From contig JAQYDI010000126.1 in assembly GCA_028724245.1 (NCBI GenBank), positions 1 through 64,000 of the forward strand: a stretch of DNA of 64,000 nucleotides, in the 5' to 3' direction. The position numbers and the translations under genes are program-made. The stretch comes from Lachnospiraceae bacterium. Lineage in GTDB: Bacteria > Bacillota > Clostridia > Lachnospirales > Lachnospiraceae. Positions 54,186-62,925 of this stretch are shown here, one piece after another (the stretch's first letter is position 1; every line of letters starts with the position of its first letter). The notes beneath the pieces are model-generated. The model made no database searches. It saw only the letters and a list, made by a program, of their open reading frames with translations, and had not been told where the DNA came from.

Positions 54186-54818
54186 TTACAGCTGCAGAAT
54201 CTGACCGTATTTTTTTCTGGTCTGACCTGTTCCGAATTTAATCTCCGCCACAGCCGCCAGTGCCTGCGCGGTACCTTCCACGCCCAGCAGGGAGCTGTTG
54301 ATGATCAGATCCTTGTGCTGCGGATCCTCCTGCGAATATTTTGCGAAGTGCTTATGATACGAATTTCTCGCCTTATCCACACGGGCGATCATTTTCTTTG
54401 CCTCATCCTTTTTCATACCCAGAGGTCCTGTGCAGTTTGCCAGACGATCTTCATAGGGAGCATAAATATATACATGAATGGCATTTGGATGATCCGCCAG
54501 AATATAATCGGCACAGCGTCCTACAATAATGCAGGATTCTCTGGCCGCCAGCCTGCTGATAATGTCGCACTGCACATCAAACAGCTTTTTCTGCCGTTCT
54601 GCCGTCTCAGTACCAAGTGGGAAAATCATCTCAAAAAAGCCTGACTTGCGCTCTTCGGCATCACTGATGACCGGCACAGGCAGATTCATCCGCTTCGCCG
54701 TTTCATCCACGATATCCCTGTCATAATATTCTATCCCCAGCAGTTCGGAAAGCCGTCTGGCAATAGGTCTCCCCAGACTTCCGAACTCCCTCGAAATTGT
54801 AATCACATATTTGTCCAT
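54186..54818 (-). CDS. Cytidylate kinase-like family protein
   Basis: This 210-residue protein matches the cytidylate kinase-like family, P-loop proteins related to Cmk but of unproven substrate. The N terminus ITISREFGSLGRPIARRLSELL carries the degenerate P-loop, followed by YYDRDIV and SCIIVGRCADYIL. It is 18 nt upstream of the racemase fusion in the same direction. Similar proteins occur beside transporters and regulators in Clostridia. The role here is unknown. Confidence 0.85.
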   Translation of the reverse strand: MDKYVITISREFGSLGRPIARRLSELLGIEYYDRDIVDETAKRMNLPVPVISDAEERKSGFFEMIFPLGTETAERQKKLFDVQCDIISRLAARESCIIVGRCADYILADHPNAIHVYIYAPYEDRLANCTGPLGMKKDEAKKMIARVDKARNSYHKHFAKYSQEDPQHKDLIINSSLLGVEGTAQALAAVAEIKFGTGQTRKKYGQILQL

Positions 54819-54840
54819 CTGCTGACCCGCCTTTCACAAT

Positions 54841-55581
54841 TTATGAAGCAAGAAATCTTGAAAGAAATGTTCTGGTGCGTTCCTCTCTGGGATTACCGAA
54901 TACTTCTTCCGGTGTTCCTTCTTCCACAACATATCCGTCCGCCATGAAAATCACACGGTCCGCCACATCTCTTGCAAATGCCATTTCATGGGTTACCACC
55001 ACCATGGTCATACCGTCATCCGCAAGACTTCTCATAACATTAAGCACTTCACCCACCAGCTCGGGATCCAGTGCAGAAGTCGGTTCATCAAACAAAAGTG
55101 CAGTAGGATCCATGGCCAGCGCTCTGGCAATGGCCACACGCTGCTGCTGCCCGCCTGACAGCATGGAAGGCTTTGCGGAAGCTTTACTCTCCAGACCCAC
55201 CTTTCCCAGAAGCTCCATGGCATAAGCCTCCGCTTCTTTTTTATTCTTATGCTTTGTCAGAACCGGTGCCAAAGTTACGTTTCCAAGAACCGTGCGCAGC
55301 GGAAACAGGTTGAATTTCTGAAATACCATGCCCACTTCCTCACGGAATCTGCGGATATCTGCTTTTTTATCGCAGAGATTTTCCCCTTTATAGTAAATTT
55401 CACCGCCGGTGGGCACTTCCAGCTGATTGATGCAGCGCAGAAATGTACTTTTCCCGGATCCGGAGGGACCGATAATACATACCACTTCTCCCTCATGAAT
55501 ATCTACATTAATATCACGGAGTACTTCCAGATCCCCGAACGATTTCATTAAATGACTGACTTTGATTAACGGTTCGCTCAT
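54841..55581 (-). CDS. Polar amino acid ABC transporter ATPase
   Basis: The 246-residue GlnQ-like ATPase has Walker [12 protein letters not shown], signature [15 protein letters not shown] and Walker [13 protein letters not shown]. The ATG at 55581 lies 7 nt after AGGAGG; the tracked one is too close to the site. It forms an importer with the permease and binding protein upstream. Substrate could be proline or another amino acid for fermentation. Confidence 0.92.
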   Translation of the reverse strand: MSEPLIKVSHLMKSFGDLEVLRDINVDIHEGEVVCIIGPSGSGKSTFLRCINQLEVPTGGEIYYKGENLCDKKADIRRFREEVGMVFQKFNLFPLRTVLGNVTLAPVLTKHKNKKEAEAYAMELLGKVGLESKASAKPSMLSGGQQQRVAIARALAMDPTALLFDEPTSALDPELVGEVLNVMRSLADDGMTMVVVTHEMAFARDVADRVIFMADGYVVEEGTPEEVFGNPREERTRTFLSRFLAS

Positions 55582-55597
55582 ATTCATCCCTCCTGAT

Positions 55598-56263
55598 TTA
55601 TTTGTTGATTTTAACCTCTACCACTTTCTGCAGGATCATCAGCACCGACAGCAGCACCAGATAAAACAGAGCGCATACCGTATAGGCCGGAATCGTATTC
55701 AGTGTACGTGTGGCATAATTCTGTGTCTGCCTTGTAATCTCATTGACAGAGATCATGGAAAGCAGCGCCGTGTCCTTCAGGGAAATAATAAACTGGTTGA
55801 ATAAGCCTGGAATCATGGACTTAAAGGCCGGCGGAATGACGATATGAGTCATGATCTGTGCCTTTGTCAGCCCCAGAGAACTTCCCGCTTCCTTCTGCCC
55901 TGCATCAACGCCCTCCAGAGCCCCCTTTACCAGCGCTGAAATAAATGCGCCTGCATTCAGGGTAATGACGATGATACCTGCCAGCGTACTGTCAAGAATA
56001 AAGGTTTCCCCTTTAATTTTCGTAATGATTGCCGGAACCACAAAGTAAACATACAGCGCCTGTACCACCAGGGGCGTACCGCGGATAATCCAGATATAAA
56101 CATTGGCAATCACCTTTGCGATTCTGCTGCTGCTCTGCAGCGCATAACCGGTAATTGCTCCCAGAACAAAACCCAGTAAAATACCGACCACAGCCACCTC
56201 CATGGTAACCTTCAGTCCACGGAACAGCATGGGGATAATCACCTGTAAAAATTCCAAATCCAT
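55598..56263 (-). CDS. Polar amino acid ABC transporter permease
   Basis: This 221-residue HisM/GlnP-type permease has about five membrane helices and the conserved loop [30 protein letters not shown], plus the [12 protein letters not shown] motif of polar amino acid transporters. ATG 56263 follows AAAGGAGAG. The track opens upstream at 56338, in sequence that does not belong to the family. Confidence 0.92.
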   Translation of the reverse strand: MDLEFLQVIIPMLFRGLKVTMEVAVVGILLGFVLGAITGYALQSSSRIAKVIANVYIWIIRGTPLVVQALYVYFVVPAIITKIKGETFILDSTLAGIIVITLNAGAFISALVKGALEGVDAGQKEAGSSLGLTKAQIMTHIVIPPAFKSMIPGLFNQFIISLKDTALLSMISVNEITRQTQNYATRTLNTIPAYTVCALFYLVLLSVLMILQKVVEVKINK

Positions 56264-56396
56264 CGTATCTCTCCTTTCATTTTCTGTTTGCGGCAGATAC
56301 AATATACGGGAGAAGGCAGCCGCCTCTCCCGCATGCAATGCCGGTTCAGATAAATGATTTCTTCATATCATCAATTGACTGACATCAGAACCTGTT

Positions 56397-57278
56397 TTAT
56401 TCACACCACTTTGCTTTGATCTCGTCAATTTTTCCGGTTTCTGTCAGATAATCGATGGCATCATTGAAGTTGTCAACAATGTCGGGATATTTATCACAGA
56501 TATTAAAGGATAATGCAATCGCATAAGGCGCCTGGCCGTTATAGAATTCATCACCCACGATCTTCAGTTTTACTTCACCGGACTTGATCGCATAGGAAGT
56601 ACCGGGTGCATCATAAATCGTTGCATCTGCCTGACCGCCTTCTACTGCTTTGTAAGCCAGAGTCTGTGCATCATAGGTCTGCAGACAGGATTCAGGCAGA
56701 TTTGCTGCTGCATATTCATAGGCAATGGTACCTGTCTGTACAGCTACCGTATATTCACCACTCTCCAGATCTTCCACAGAGGTGATGCTGTCGTTATCCT
56801 CAGCAACTGCTACGATGATACCTGCATCGTAGTAGGTTTCGGTAAAGTTCATATTTTTCTTTCTTTCATCAGTTGCACACAATGCTGCGGCGCCGATATC
56901 CAGCTGATTGGATGTCAGTGATGTGGTCAGCGGGCCGTAATCCATATCGGAAATGGTACCTCCGTTGATTTCAAATCCCAGAACGTCCTGCAGTGCATAC
57001 AGGAAATCCACATCGAAGCCCTGCAGTGTAACACCGTCTTCCGCAAAATAGGAGAACGGTGCATAAGTGCCGGAAGTTCCGATATTCAGTACAACGCCTT
57101 TCAGTGCATCCTTGCATGCCGGTCCTTCCGCATCGGATGTGTCCGTGTCTGCTGCAGCAGCAGTTGTTGTCGGTTCTTTTGTTTCTTCCTTACTTTCTGA
57201 ACTGCTTCCACCGCATCCTGTCAGTACAGATGCTGCCATAAGACCTGCAAGTACAGCTGAAACCAATCTTTTTTTCAT
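56397..57278 (-). CDS. Polar amino acid ABC transporter substrate-binding lipoprotein
   Basis: The 293-residue protein has a lipoprotein signal (VLAGLMAASVLTGCGGSS), a Thr/Ala-rich linker, and a bacterial SBP type 3 domain (YAPFSYFAEDGVTLQGFDVDF, DIGAAALCATDERKKNMNFTETYYDAG). It captures an amino acid outside the membrane for the ABC importer. ATG 57278 behind AGGAGG is clear. The downstream gap of 130 bp to the permease may adjust stoichiometry. Confidence 0.93.
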   Translation of the reverse strand: MKKRLVSAVLAGLMAASVLTGCGGSSSESKEETKEPTTTAAAADTDTSDAEGPACKDALKGVVLNIGTSGTYAPFSYFAEDGVTLQGFDVDFLYALQDVLGFEINGGTISDMDYGPLTTSLTSNQLDIGAAALCATDERKKNMNFTETYYDAGIIVAVAEDNDSITSVEDLESGEYTVAVQTGTIAYEYAAANLPESCLQTYDAQTLAYKAVEGGQADATIYDAPGTSYAIKSGEVKLKIVGDEFYNGQAPYAIALSFNICDKYPDIVDNFNDAIDYLTETGKIDEIKAKWCE

Positions 57279-57400
57279 ATCCTTTTTCCTCCTGTCCAAT
57301 AATTCACGTCTGAATGAAAAATGAAAATAGTATAAATTCCAGTTAAACAGCTGCAGCAATTTTGTTTTGACCATGTTCCGTTTAAAAATACCGGACAAAC

Positions 57401-57448
57401 AAAAAAACGACAGGCCGGTCACTGATAAAGCGCCTTTGCCTGTCGTTT
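57401..57448 (-). terminator. Terminator-like hairpin in the 5' leader of the ABC importer
   Basis: AAACGACAGG / CCTGTCGTTT is followed by TTTTTTTG on the minus strand, 123 bp upstream of the binding-protein start, with no minus-strand gene before it. It could attenuate the operon if the promoter lies upstream, or isolate it from antisense transcripts. Confidence 0.65.
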
Positions 57449-57532
57449 CTGCAAATATTTGTGTTCAATTGAAATTTACCTGCATTATAAACACATTCTT
57501 CCATTTCGTAAAGAAACTCTTTTCCATGTCAG

Positions 57533-57647
57533 TCATAAAAGATTCTTATGAACAGCTGCAGCTGTTTCTTTCCATGTCGGTCATAAAAGATTCTTATGAG
57601 CAGCTGCAGATATCTCCTTCTATGTCGGTCATAAGAAATCCGAATGA
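57533..57647. promoter_or_regulatory. Three regularly spaced palindromes (48-bp tandem repeat), candidate regulator sites
   Basis: TCATAAAAGATTCTTATGA occurs at 57533-57551 and 57581-57599 and in a weaker form at 57629-57647, each exactly 48 bp apart, as parts of a 48-bp tandem repeat with CAGCTGCAG between. The ATAAN7TTAT palindrome has LysR-type symmetry and lies between the divergent LysR gene and ABC operon. Confidence 0.6.
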
Positions 57648-57717
57648 CGCTCTTCTGTTTTCAGCCATTGCCAAATGACTGATTATTGTATATAATCTGA
57701 AAAACGCAAAAAATATT

Positions 57718-57775
57718 GTAACTGTTAAGAGCCAACCTCGAAAACACGGTGTGTTTCCCCGGTGCGGCGTATCCG
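57718..57775. repeat. Half copy of the MITE-like element
   Basis: About 57 bp match the left end of the 6421 element, from CTGTTMAGAGCCAACCTCG to GGCGTATCCG, with only a handful of changes. The right inverted terminus is absent, so this is a truncated copy upstream of the LysR gene. Confidence 0.75.
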
Positions 57776-57810
57776 GTTTACGATAATGCAGCAGACAAAA
57801 TTACCAATGG

Positions 57811-57853
57811 AGGTATGGACCCTAAGGGAAACCATACCTCTTTACTTTTTTAA
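57811..57853 (+). terminator. Terminator-like hairpin just before the LysR gene
   Basis: AGGTATGG / CCATACCT with a CTTTACTTTTTT tail ends 14 bp before the LysR start codon and abuts its ribosome binding site. It could terminate incoming transcripts or attenuate the regulator gene. Confidence 0.65.
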
Positions 57854-57866
57854 AGGATGATACAGC

Positions 57867-58742
57867 ATGAATATCAACAAATACGCTCTTTTTGTAGATG
57901 TGGCCGACACAAAGAACTTTACCAGAAGCGGAGAACGCATGGGATATACCCAGCCGGGAGTCAGTCATATATTAAAGGTTATGGAAACAGAACTTGGCTT
58001 TTCCCTGTTTCAGCGGACAAAACAGGGAGTGGTACTCACCCCCAATGCAGAAATCATTCTGCCGCTGGTACGCAACCTTCTTGCAGTGAATGAGCAGCTG
58101 GAGCAGACGATCAGTTCCATCAACGGTCTGAAAACCGGTCACCTGACCATTGCTTCTTTTGCAAGTATTGCCAGAAACTGGCTGCCGGCCATCATCTATA
58201 CCTTTCAGCAGGAATATCCGGGCATCGAAATCGAACTGCTGGAAGGCGGTACAGACGATATCGTGGACTGGGTGAAAAACAATCAGGCCGATTTCGGCCT
58301 GCTGAGCCATAAAAATGCCCACTCCCTGAAATGGATCCCGCTCTATGAAGACCCTCTGGTAGCCATTATTCCAAAGGATTATGAAACACCGGAAAACGGC
58401 GTATTTCCCATTGAAAAGCTGTCGGATTACCCCTTTATCATATCGGCTGCAGGTGTTGACTATGATATCCATCAATATCTGAAAGAAATGGGAATTACAC
58501 CTGATATCCGTTTTTCTTCCAAAGGTGATCTGGCCATCGTCTCCATGGTTGCCAACCATCTGGGGATCAGCATCCTTCCCAAGCTGATCATCGAAAGCTG
58601 CAAAAATGATATTCAGGCGCTTCCTCTGGAGCCTTTTGCCTCCCGGGAACTGGGCATCGGCATCCATTCCTCCAGCAGTCTTTCACCGGCAGCCGGATAT
58701 TTTATTGAAACCATCCAGAAAGTACTGCCGGACCTGATCTGA
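57867..58742 (+). CDS. LysR family transcriptional regulator
   Basis: The 291-residue protein has the N-terminal LysR winged helix (NKYALFVDVADTKNFTRSGERMGYTQPGVSHILKVMETELG) and a periplasmic-binding-like effector domain. It is divergent from the ABC importer and directly upstream of prdC in the same direction. It probably regulates one or both, with proline or a related metabolite as a guess for the effector. C. difficile uses the unrelated sigma-54 activator PrdR, which is not seen here. Confidence 0.92.
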   Translation: MNINKYALFVDVADTKNFTRSGERMGYTQPGVSHILKVMETELGFSLFQRTKQGVVLTPNAEIILPLVRNLLAVNEQLEQTISSINGLKTGHLTIASFASIARNWLPAIIYTFQQEYPGIEIELLEGGTDDIVDWVKNNQADFGLLSHKNAHSLKWIPLYEDPLVAIIPKDYETPENGVFPIEKLSDYPFIISAAGVDYDIHQYLKEMGITPDIRFSSKGDLAIVSMVANHLGISILPKLIIESCKNDIQALPLEPFASRELGIGIHSSSSLSPAAGYFIETIQKVLPDLI

Positions 58743-58886
58743 ACTTCCCGTTCATCATTGTTCTGCTCATCATATATCATGAAACATAGGTTTTCAAGAA
58801 CATGAAACGAAAAGAAATCCGCTGGTATCATATCATATATGGAAGCTCCTCATCAGGATCCGGCCATTATATAAGGAGAATATTCT

Positions 58887-60431
58887 ATGAAATATACATT
58901 ATTACTGAAGCAGCATATCGGAGCCCCCTGCAGTCCGGTGCTTCCTGTGGGTTCCCGGGTTTGTAAAGGAACCCTGCTGGCTGTTCCCACAGGACTCGGC
59001 GCACCCCTCCACTCCTCTGTGGACGGCATTCTGACAGAAATTACAGACACCGCACTTATTATAGAAGCTTCGGAGTCCCAGTCCGATACATTTCTTTCTC
59101 TGGAACCCGGTTCCGATGAAGAACTGCTGAAGGCCTCCGGACTCGTCGGCATGGGAGGAGCAGGATTTCCCACTTCTGTAAAATGCCATATTGATCTGAA
59201 GGGCGGTTTTATTCTGGTCAATGCAGCCGAATGTGAACCGCTGCTGGAGCACAACATCCATCAGCTGGAACAAAATGCCGAAAAAACCATGGACGGCCTG
59301 AAACGGATCATGAAGCTGTGCAATGCCCGCAAAGGTATTTTTGCCATCAAGGAAAAACACGCAGGAGCAGTCGGCATTTTAAAAAAGCTCTGTGAAAACG
59401 AGCCCGACATTTCCTTCCATCTTCTGCCGGACCTGTACCCCATGGGAGAAGAACGGGCCGTGGTCCGTGAAGTTCTGGGCCCCCTGTTAAAACCCACAGA
59501 ACTTCCTTCTGCAGCAGACGCCGTGGTCATCAACGTGGAAACGGTGCTCCGTGCAGCTGAAGCAATGATCGACCGCCGTCCCTATATTTCAAAAAATGTT
59601 TCCGTGGCAGGGAAACTGAAAGGCGGCACGCATACCCGCGTATTCTTTGATGTGCCTTTGGGAACAACCGTCGGACATCTGATCGAACAGGCCGGCGGCA
59701 TAGACGGCGAATACGGCGAAATCATTATGGGCGGTCCCTTTACAGGCCATGCGGTTTCCCTCGATACCCCCATTACAAAAACTACCGGCGGTATCATCGT
59801 TACAGCCCCCTTTGAGAATCTGAATCACGCAAAAACAGGCCTTCTTCTCTGTGCATGCGGCGGAAATCAGGCCCGTATGGAAGACATTGCAGCAAAAATG
59901 AACGGTGATGTGGTACTCATCCAGAAATGCAAACAGGCAGCCGATATAAAAGGTACCCTGAAATGCGAAAACCCCGGCAACTGTCCCGGACAGGCCCAGA
60001 AATGCCTGAACTTCAAAAAAGCAGGCTGTACCGATATTATTATCGGAAACTGCAGCGACTGCACCAACACCGTCATGGGCTCCGCGCCCAAACTGGGACT
60101 CAGGGTACATCACCAGACCGACCATGTATTCGACACGGTTTCCAAAGAAAGAATGCGTTATCTGACCACCTCAAAAACCTGCGGTACAACACAGGATGAG
60201 CAGGAAAAAGCTGGTATGAAGGATATGCCGAAACCAGTCAAAATGCATAAAACAAATGATATACAGAATCAGGCTGAAGCGCAAAATTCAGCTGATATGC
60301 CAAAAACGGCTGATACACAAAAGACGGCTGAAGTACAGGATCCGGCTAATATCACGATAGAAAATAATGTACTGCGGATCGATATTGAGGAAGGCCGTGA
60401 TATCCATATTGAATTTCCGGTATTCTTCTGA
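58887..60431 (+). CDS. prdC: Proline reductase-associated electron transfer protein PrdC
   Basis: PrdC is an RnfC-like protein that passes electrons to D-proline reductase. The 514-residue protein has the RnfC-type region GLVGMGGAGFPTSVK and NAAECEPLLEHN, a soluble ligand-binding-like segment, and a Cys-rich C-terminal part (CACGGNQ, CENPGNCPGQAQKC, NCSDCTNT). There is no in-frame UGA, so unlike some homologues it is not a selenoprotein. The last 20 residues, after a Gln/Ala/Thr-rich linker, resemble a motif in PrdA. It opens the prd gene cluster behind AAGGAG. Confidence 0.92.
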   Translation: MKYTLLLKQHIGAPCSPVLPVGSRVCKGTLLAVPTGLGAPLHSSVDGILTEITDTALIIEASESQSDTFLSLEPGSDEELLKASGLVGMGGAGFPTSVKCHIDLKGGFILVNAAECEPLLEHNIHQLEQNAEKTMDGLKRIMKLCNARKGIFAIKEKHAGAVGILKKLCENEPDISFHLLPDLYPMGEERAVVREVLGPLLKPTELPSAADAVVINVETVLRAAEAMIDRRPYISKNVSVAGKLKGGTHTRVFFDVPLGTTVGHLIEQAGGIDGEYGEIIMGGPFTGHAVSLDTPITKTTGGIIVTAPFENLNHAKTGLLLCACGGNQARMEDIAAKMNGDVVLIQKCKQAADIKGTLKCENPGNCPGQAQKCLNFKKAGCTDIIIGNCSDCTNTVMGSAPKLGLRVHHQTDHVFDTVSKERMRYLTTSKTCGTTQDEQEKAGMKDMPKPVKMHKTNDIQNQAEAQNSADMPKTADTQKTAEVQDPANITIENNVLRIDIEEGRDIHIEFPVFF

Positions 60432-60567
60432 ATCCGGTTTTATATCGAATCAGTTTTTTCAGGCTGTTTTACAGTCTATTTCTATAAAACTTATTTACAG
60501 CTGTTTTCCGGGCTGTTCCCAATAGATGGTCTGAACCGGAAACGCTGCTGCAGATTGGAGATATGTT

Positions 60568-62589
60568 ATGTCAATCAGTGAACAAACCGCAAAAGAACAT
60601 GCAAATGACCCGGCAGTTCTCTGCTGCCGTGCCGAAAAAGGTATTACATTAACCTCACATAATCTGGAGGATCCTGCTATTTTCGAGGATCTTGTGGATT
60701 CCGGACTACTGAATCTGGACGGCTGCCTGAAAATCAGCCAGGTTCTGGGTGCCGTACTGACCAAAACCTGTGATTCCCTGACCCCCCTGACAGCTGATGT
60801 GATTGATCACATCGTGGATTTTTCAGAGGAAGAAGAAAACAAAGAAGAAGGAAATCAGAAAGAAAGCAATCAAGAAAATCAAAAAGCAGCACCTGATCAG
60901 AAAAAAAATCCGGCAGCAAAAGAAACAGCGAAAGCAGAGAAAGCTCCAGATTCAGCTGCCCAGCCGGTACCTCCCGCTTTCATGAAAGCCCCCGTCCCGT
61001 TTCCCGCAGGTACCCTGAAAATATCCATCGGAGAAGGAAAAAATATCCATATCGAACTTCCCATGGGTATGGTTCCCCCAGGTGCCGCAGGGATGGAATC
61101 CGGTCTGATGCCTGCTGAAAGAAACGCAAACAGCGAAACGACTTCCCGTGAAGGCGTGTCTGCTGAATCTGTTCCTGCTGATTCCTCTCCTGCTGATTCT
61201 GTTTCAGCCGCTCCCGATCCGGAGCCGAAGCTTATACGTTCTCTGACCCGCCACCATTACAAAATCACAGAAGTGCGGCGCGGACCAAAGACGAAAATTG
61301 AAGGAACCGTTCTTTATATCCGTGAAGGAATCGAACAGGAAGCCATTGACAGTCAGGAACTGGTTCATGATCTTAAGATCGACATTATCACACCCGATGC
61401 ATACCATACTTATTCTGAAACGATCATGGATGTGCAGCCCATTGCGGTAAAAGACGGTGAATCCGAACTGGGATCCGGTATCACACGTGTACTGGATGGC
61501 GTGATCATGATGGTAACCGGAACCGATGACAACGGTGTACAGATCGGCGAATTTGGTTCCTCTGAAGGCATGCTGGATGAAAATATCATGTGGAATCGTC
61601 CCGGCGCTCCCGATAAAGGAGAAATTTTCATCAAAACTCAGGTTACTATTAAAGCCGGAACCAACATGGAGCGTCCCGGTCCTCTGGCCGCTCACTCCGC
61701 TACCGATGTCATTACCCATGAAATCCGTCAGGCTTTAAAGGAACTGGACGACGAATCACTGATCGTTGATAAGGAAACCTTCCATCAGTACCGCCGGCCC
61801 GGAAAGAAAAAAGTTGTCATTGTCAAAGAAATTATGGGGCAGGGAGCCATGCACGATAATCTGCTTCTTCCTCAGGAGCCGGTGGGAGTGCTCGGTGCCA
61901 GACCCAATGTGGATCTTGGCAATGTACCGGTTATGGTATCACCGCTGGAAGTGCTGGACGGATGTATCCACGCACTGACCTGTATCGGCCCCGCATCAAA
62001 GGAAATGTCCCGTCATTACTGGAGAGAGCCGCTCGTACTGGAAACCCTTTTCGATCCGGAACTTGATCTGTGCGGTGTCCTGCTGGTAGGCAGCCCCCAG
62101 ATCAACGCTGAGAAATTTTATGTATCCAAACGTGTAGGTATGACCTGTGAGGCACTGGATGTGGATGGCGCTTTTGTTACCACAGAAGGCTTCGGCAACA
62201 ATCATATTGATTTTGCCAGCCACATTGAACAGATCGGCATGCGCGGCATCGCCGTAGTAGGTATGTCTTTCTGTGCCAATCAGGGAGCGCTTGTAGTTGG
62301 CAACAAATACATGACCCACATGGTTGACAACAATAAATCAGAAGCAGGCATTGAAAATGAAGTCCTTGCCAACAATACCCTCTGCCCTGAAGATGCAATC
62401 CGTGCAATCTATATGCTGAAAGCCCAGATGAACGGCACGAAAGTAAAAGCCCCCGAGCGCAAATGGAACCCTCATGTAAAAGAAAACAATATGGATCTGA
62501 TTTCCAACGTTACCGGAAAACCCATTACCCCGGTGCTGAATGAAACCTCTCTTCCCATGAGTCAGAAACGCAGAGAAAAATATTCATAG
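60568..62589 (+). CDS. prdA: D-proline reductase proprotein PrdA
   Basis: PrdA is cleaved into two subunits of D-proline reductase, one bearing a pyruvoyl group that binds D-proline. The N terminus shows the family block CCRAEKGITLTSHNLEDPAIF. The cleavage site is visible as ALTCIGPASK, between Thr471 and Cys472, giving a C-terminal fragment of about 202 residues, close to the known 23 kDa subunit. At 673 residues it is slightly long because of acidic/Gln/Lys-rich and Ser/Ala-rich linkers (about residues 88-130 and 185-215). Residues 149-165 (LKISIGEGKNIHIELP) recur in PrdC. Confidence 0.94.
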   Translation: MSISEQTAKEHANDPAVLCCRAEKGITLTSHNLEDPAIFEDLVDSGLLNLDGCLKISQVLGAVLTKTCDSLTPLTADVIDHIVDFSEEEENKEEGNQKESNQENQKAAPDQKKNPAAKETAKAEKAPDSAAQPVPPAFMKAPVPFPAGTLKISIGEGKNIHIELPMGMVPPGAAGMESGLMPAERNANSETTSREGVSAESVPADSSPADSVSAAPDPEPKLIRSLTRHHYKITEVRRGPKTKIEGTVLYIREGIEQEAIDSQELVHDLKIDIITPDAYHTYSETIMDVQPIAVKDGESELGSGITRVLDGVIMMVTGTDDNGVQIGEFGSSEGMLDENIMWNRPGAPDKGEIFIKTQVTIKAGTNMERPGPLAAHSATDVITHEIRQALKELDDESLIVDKETFHQYRRPGKKKVVIVKEIMGQGAMHDNLLLPQEPVGVLGARPNVDLGNVPVMVSPLEVLDGCIHALTCIGPASKEMSRHYWREPLVLETLFDPELDLCGVLLVGSPQINAEKFYVSKRVGMTCEALDVDGAFVTTEGFGNNHIDFASHIEQIGMRGIAVVGMSFCANQGALVVGNKYMTHMVDNNKSEAGIENEVLANNTLCPEDAIRAIYMLKAQMNGTKVKAPERKWNPHVKENNMDLISNVTGKPITPVLNETSLPMSQKRREKYS

Positions 62590-62608
62590 AAGGAACATAT
62601 TTGTAATT

Positions 62609-62872
62609 ATGAAAAAATCATTACAGTATGGAGATAAGATCATATATATGGAAGGCATCATCGTGGATGTAAGCGATGGTGCCGTTGGAATTGACCTGAA
62701 AGGCCGTCTGGGATATCTGAAAATTCCAAAACGGATGCTGATCTCCGATTATGAGATCAGACCGGGTCAGGAAGTAGGATTCAACATGAGCTTTATTGAG
62801 CAGTTAACTGATGAACCAAATGAAGCTTATGTCAGTAATCAGATAAATCACAGTCCCCGATCGGGGTGCTGA
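62609..62872 (+). CDS. CBO2463/CBO2479-type small protein of the prd operon
   Basis: This 87-residue protein lies between prdA and prdB, the usual place for a small conserved protein in proline reductase operons. It has a beta-rich pattern (GIIVDVSDGAVGIDLKGRLGYLKIPKRML, RPGQEVGFNMSFIEQL). Its function is unknown; a role in assembly or stability of the reductase is possible. Confidence 0.75.
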   Translation: MKKSLQYGDKIIYMEGIIVDVSDGAVGIDLKGRLGYLKIPKRMLISDYEIRPGQEVGFNMSFIEQLTDEPNEAYVSNQINHSPRSGC

Positions 62873-62925
62873 TCATATCCGGCTGCCGCCAATACCTGAT
62901 GCGGCCGGCCGGGAAAGGAGAGAAA

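Noticed and set aside
57367-57678. 103-residue plus-strand ORF with a 16-residue repeat
   Set aside because: It lacks a ribosome binding site, crosses a terminator hairpin, and its repeats are explained by the 48-bp DNA repeat with palindromes.
60432-60567. Sigma-54 promoter before prdA
   Set aside because: A GG and a GC occur near 60529-60545 but not at the -24/-12 spacing, and the flanking consensus is missing.
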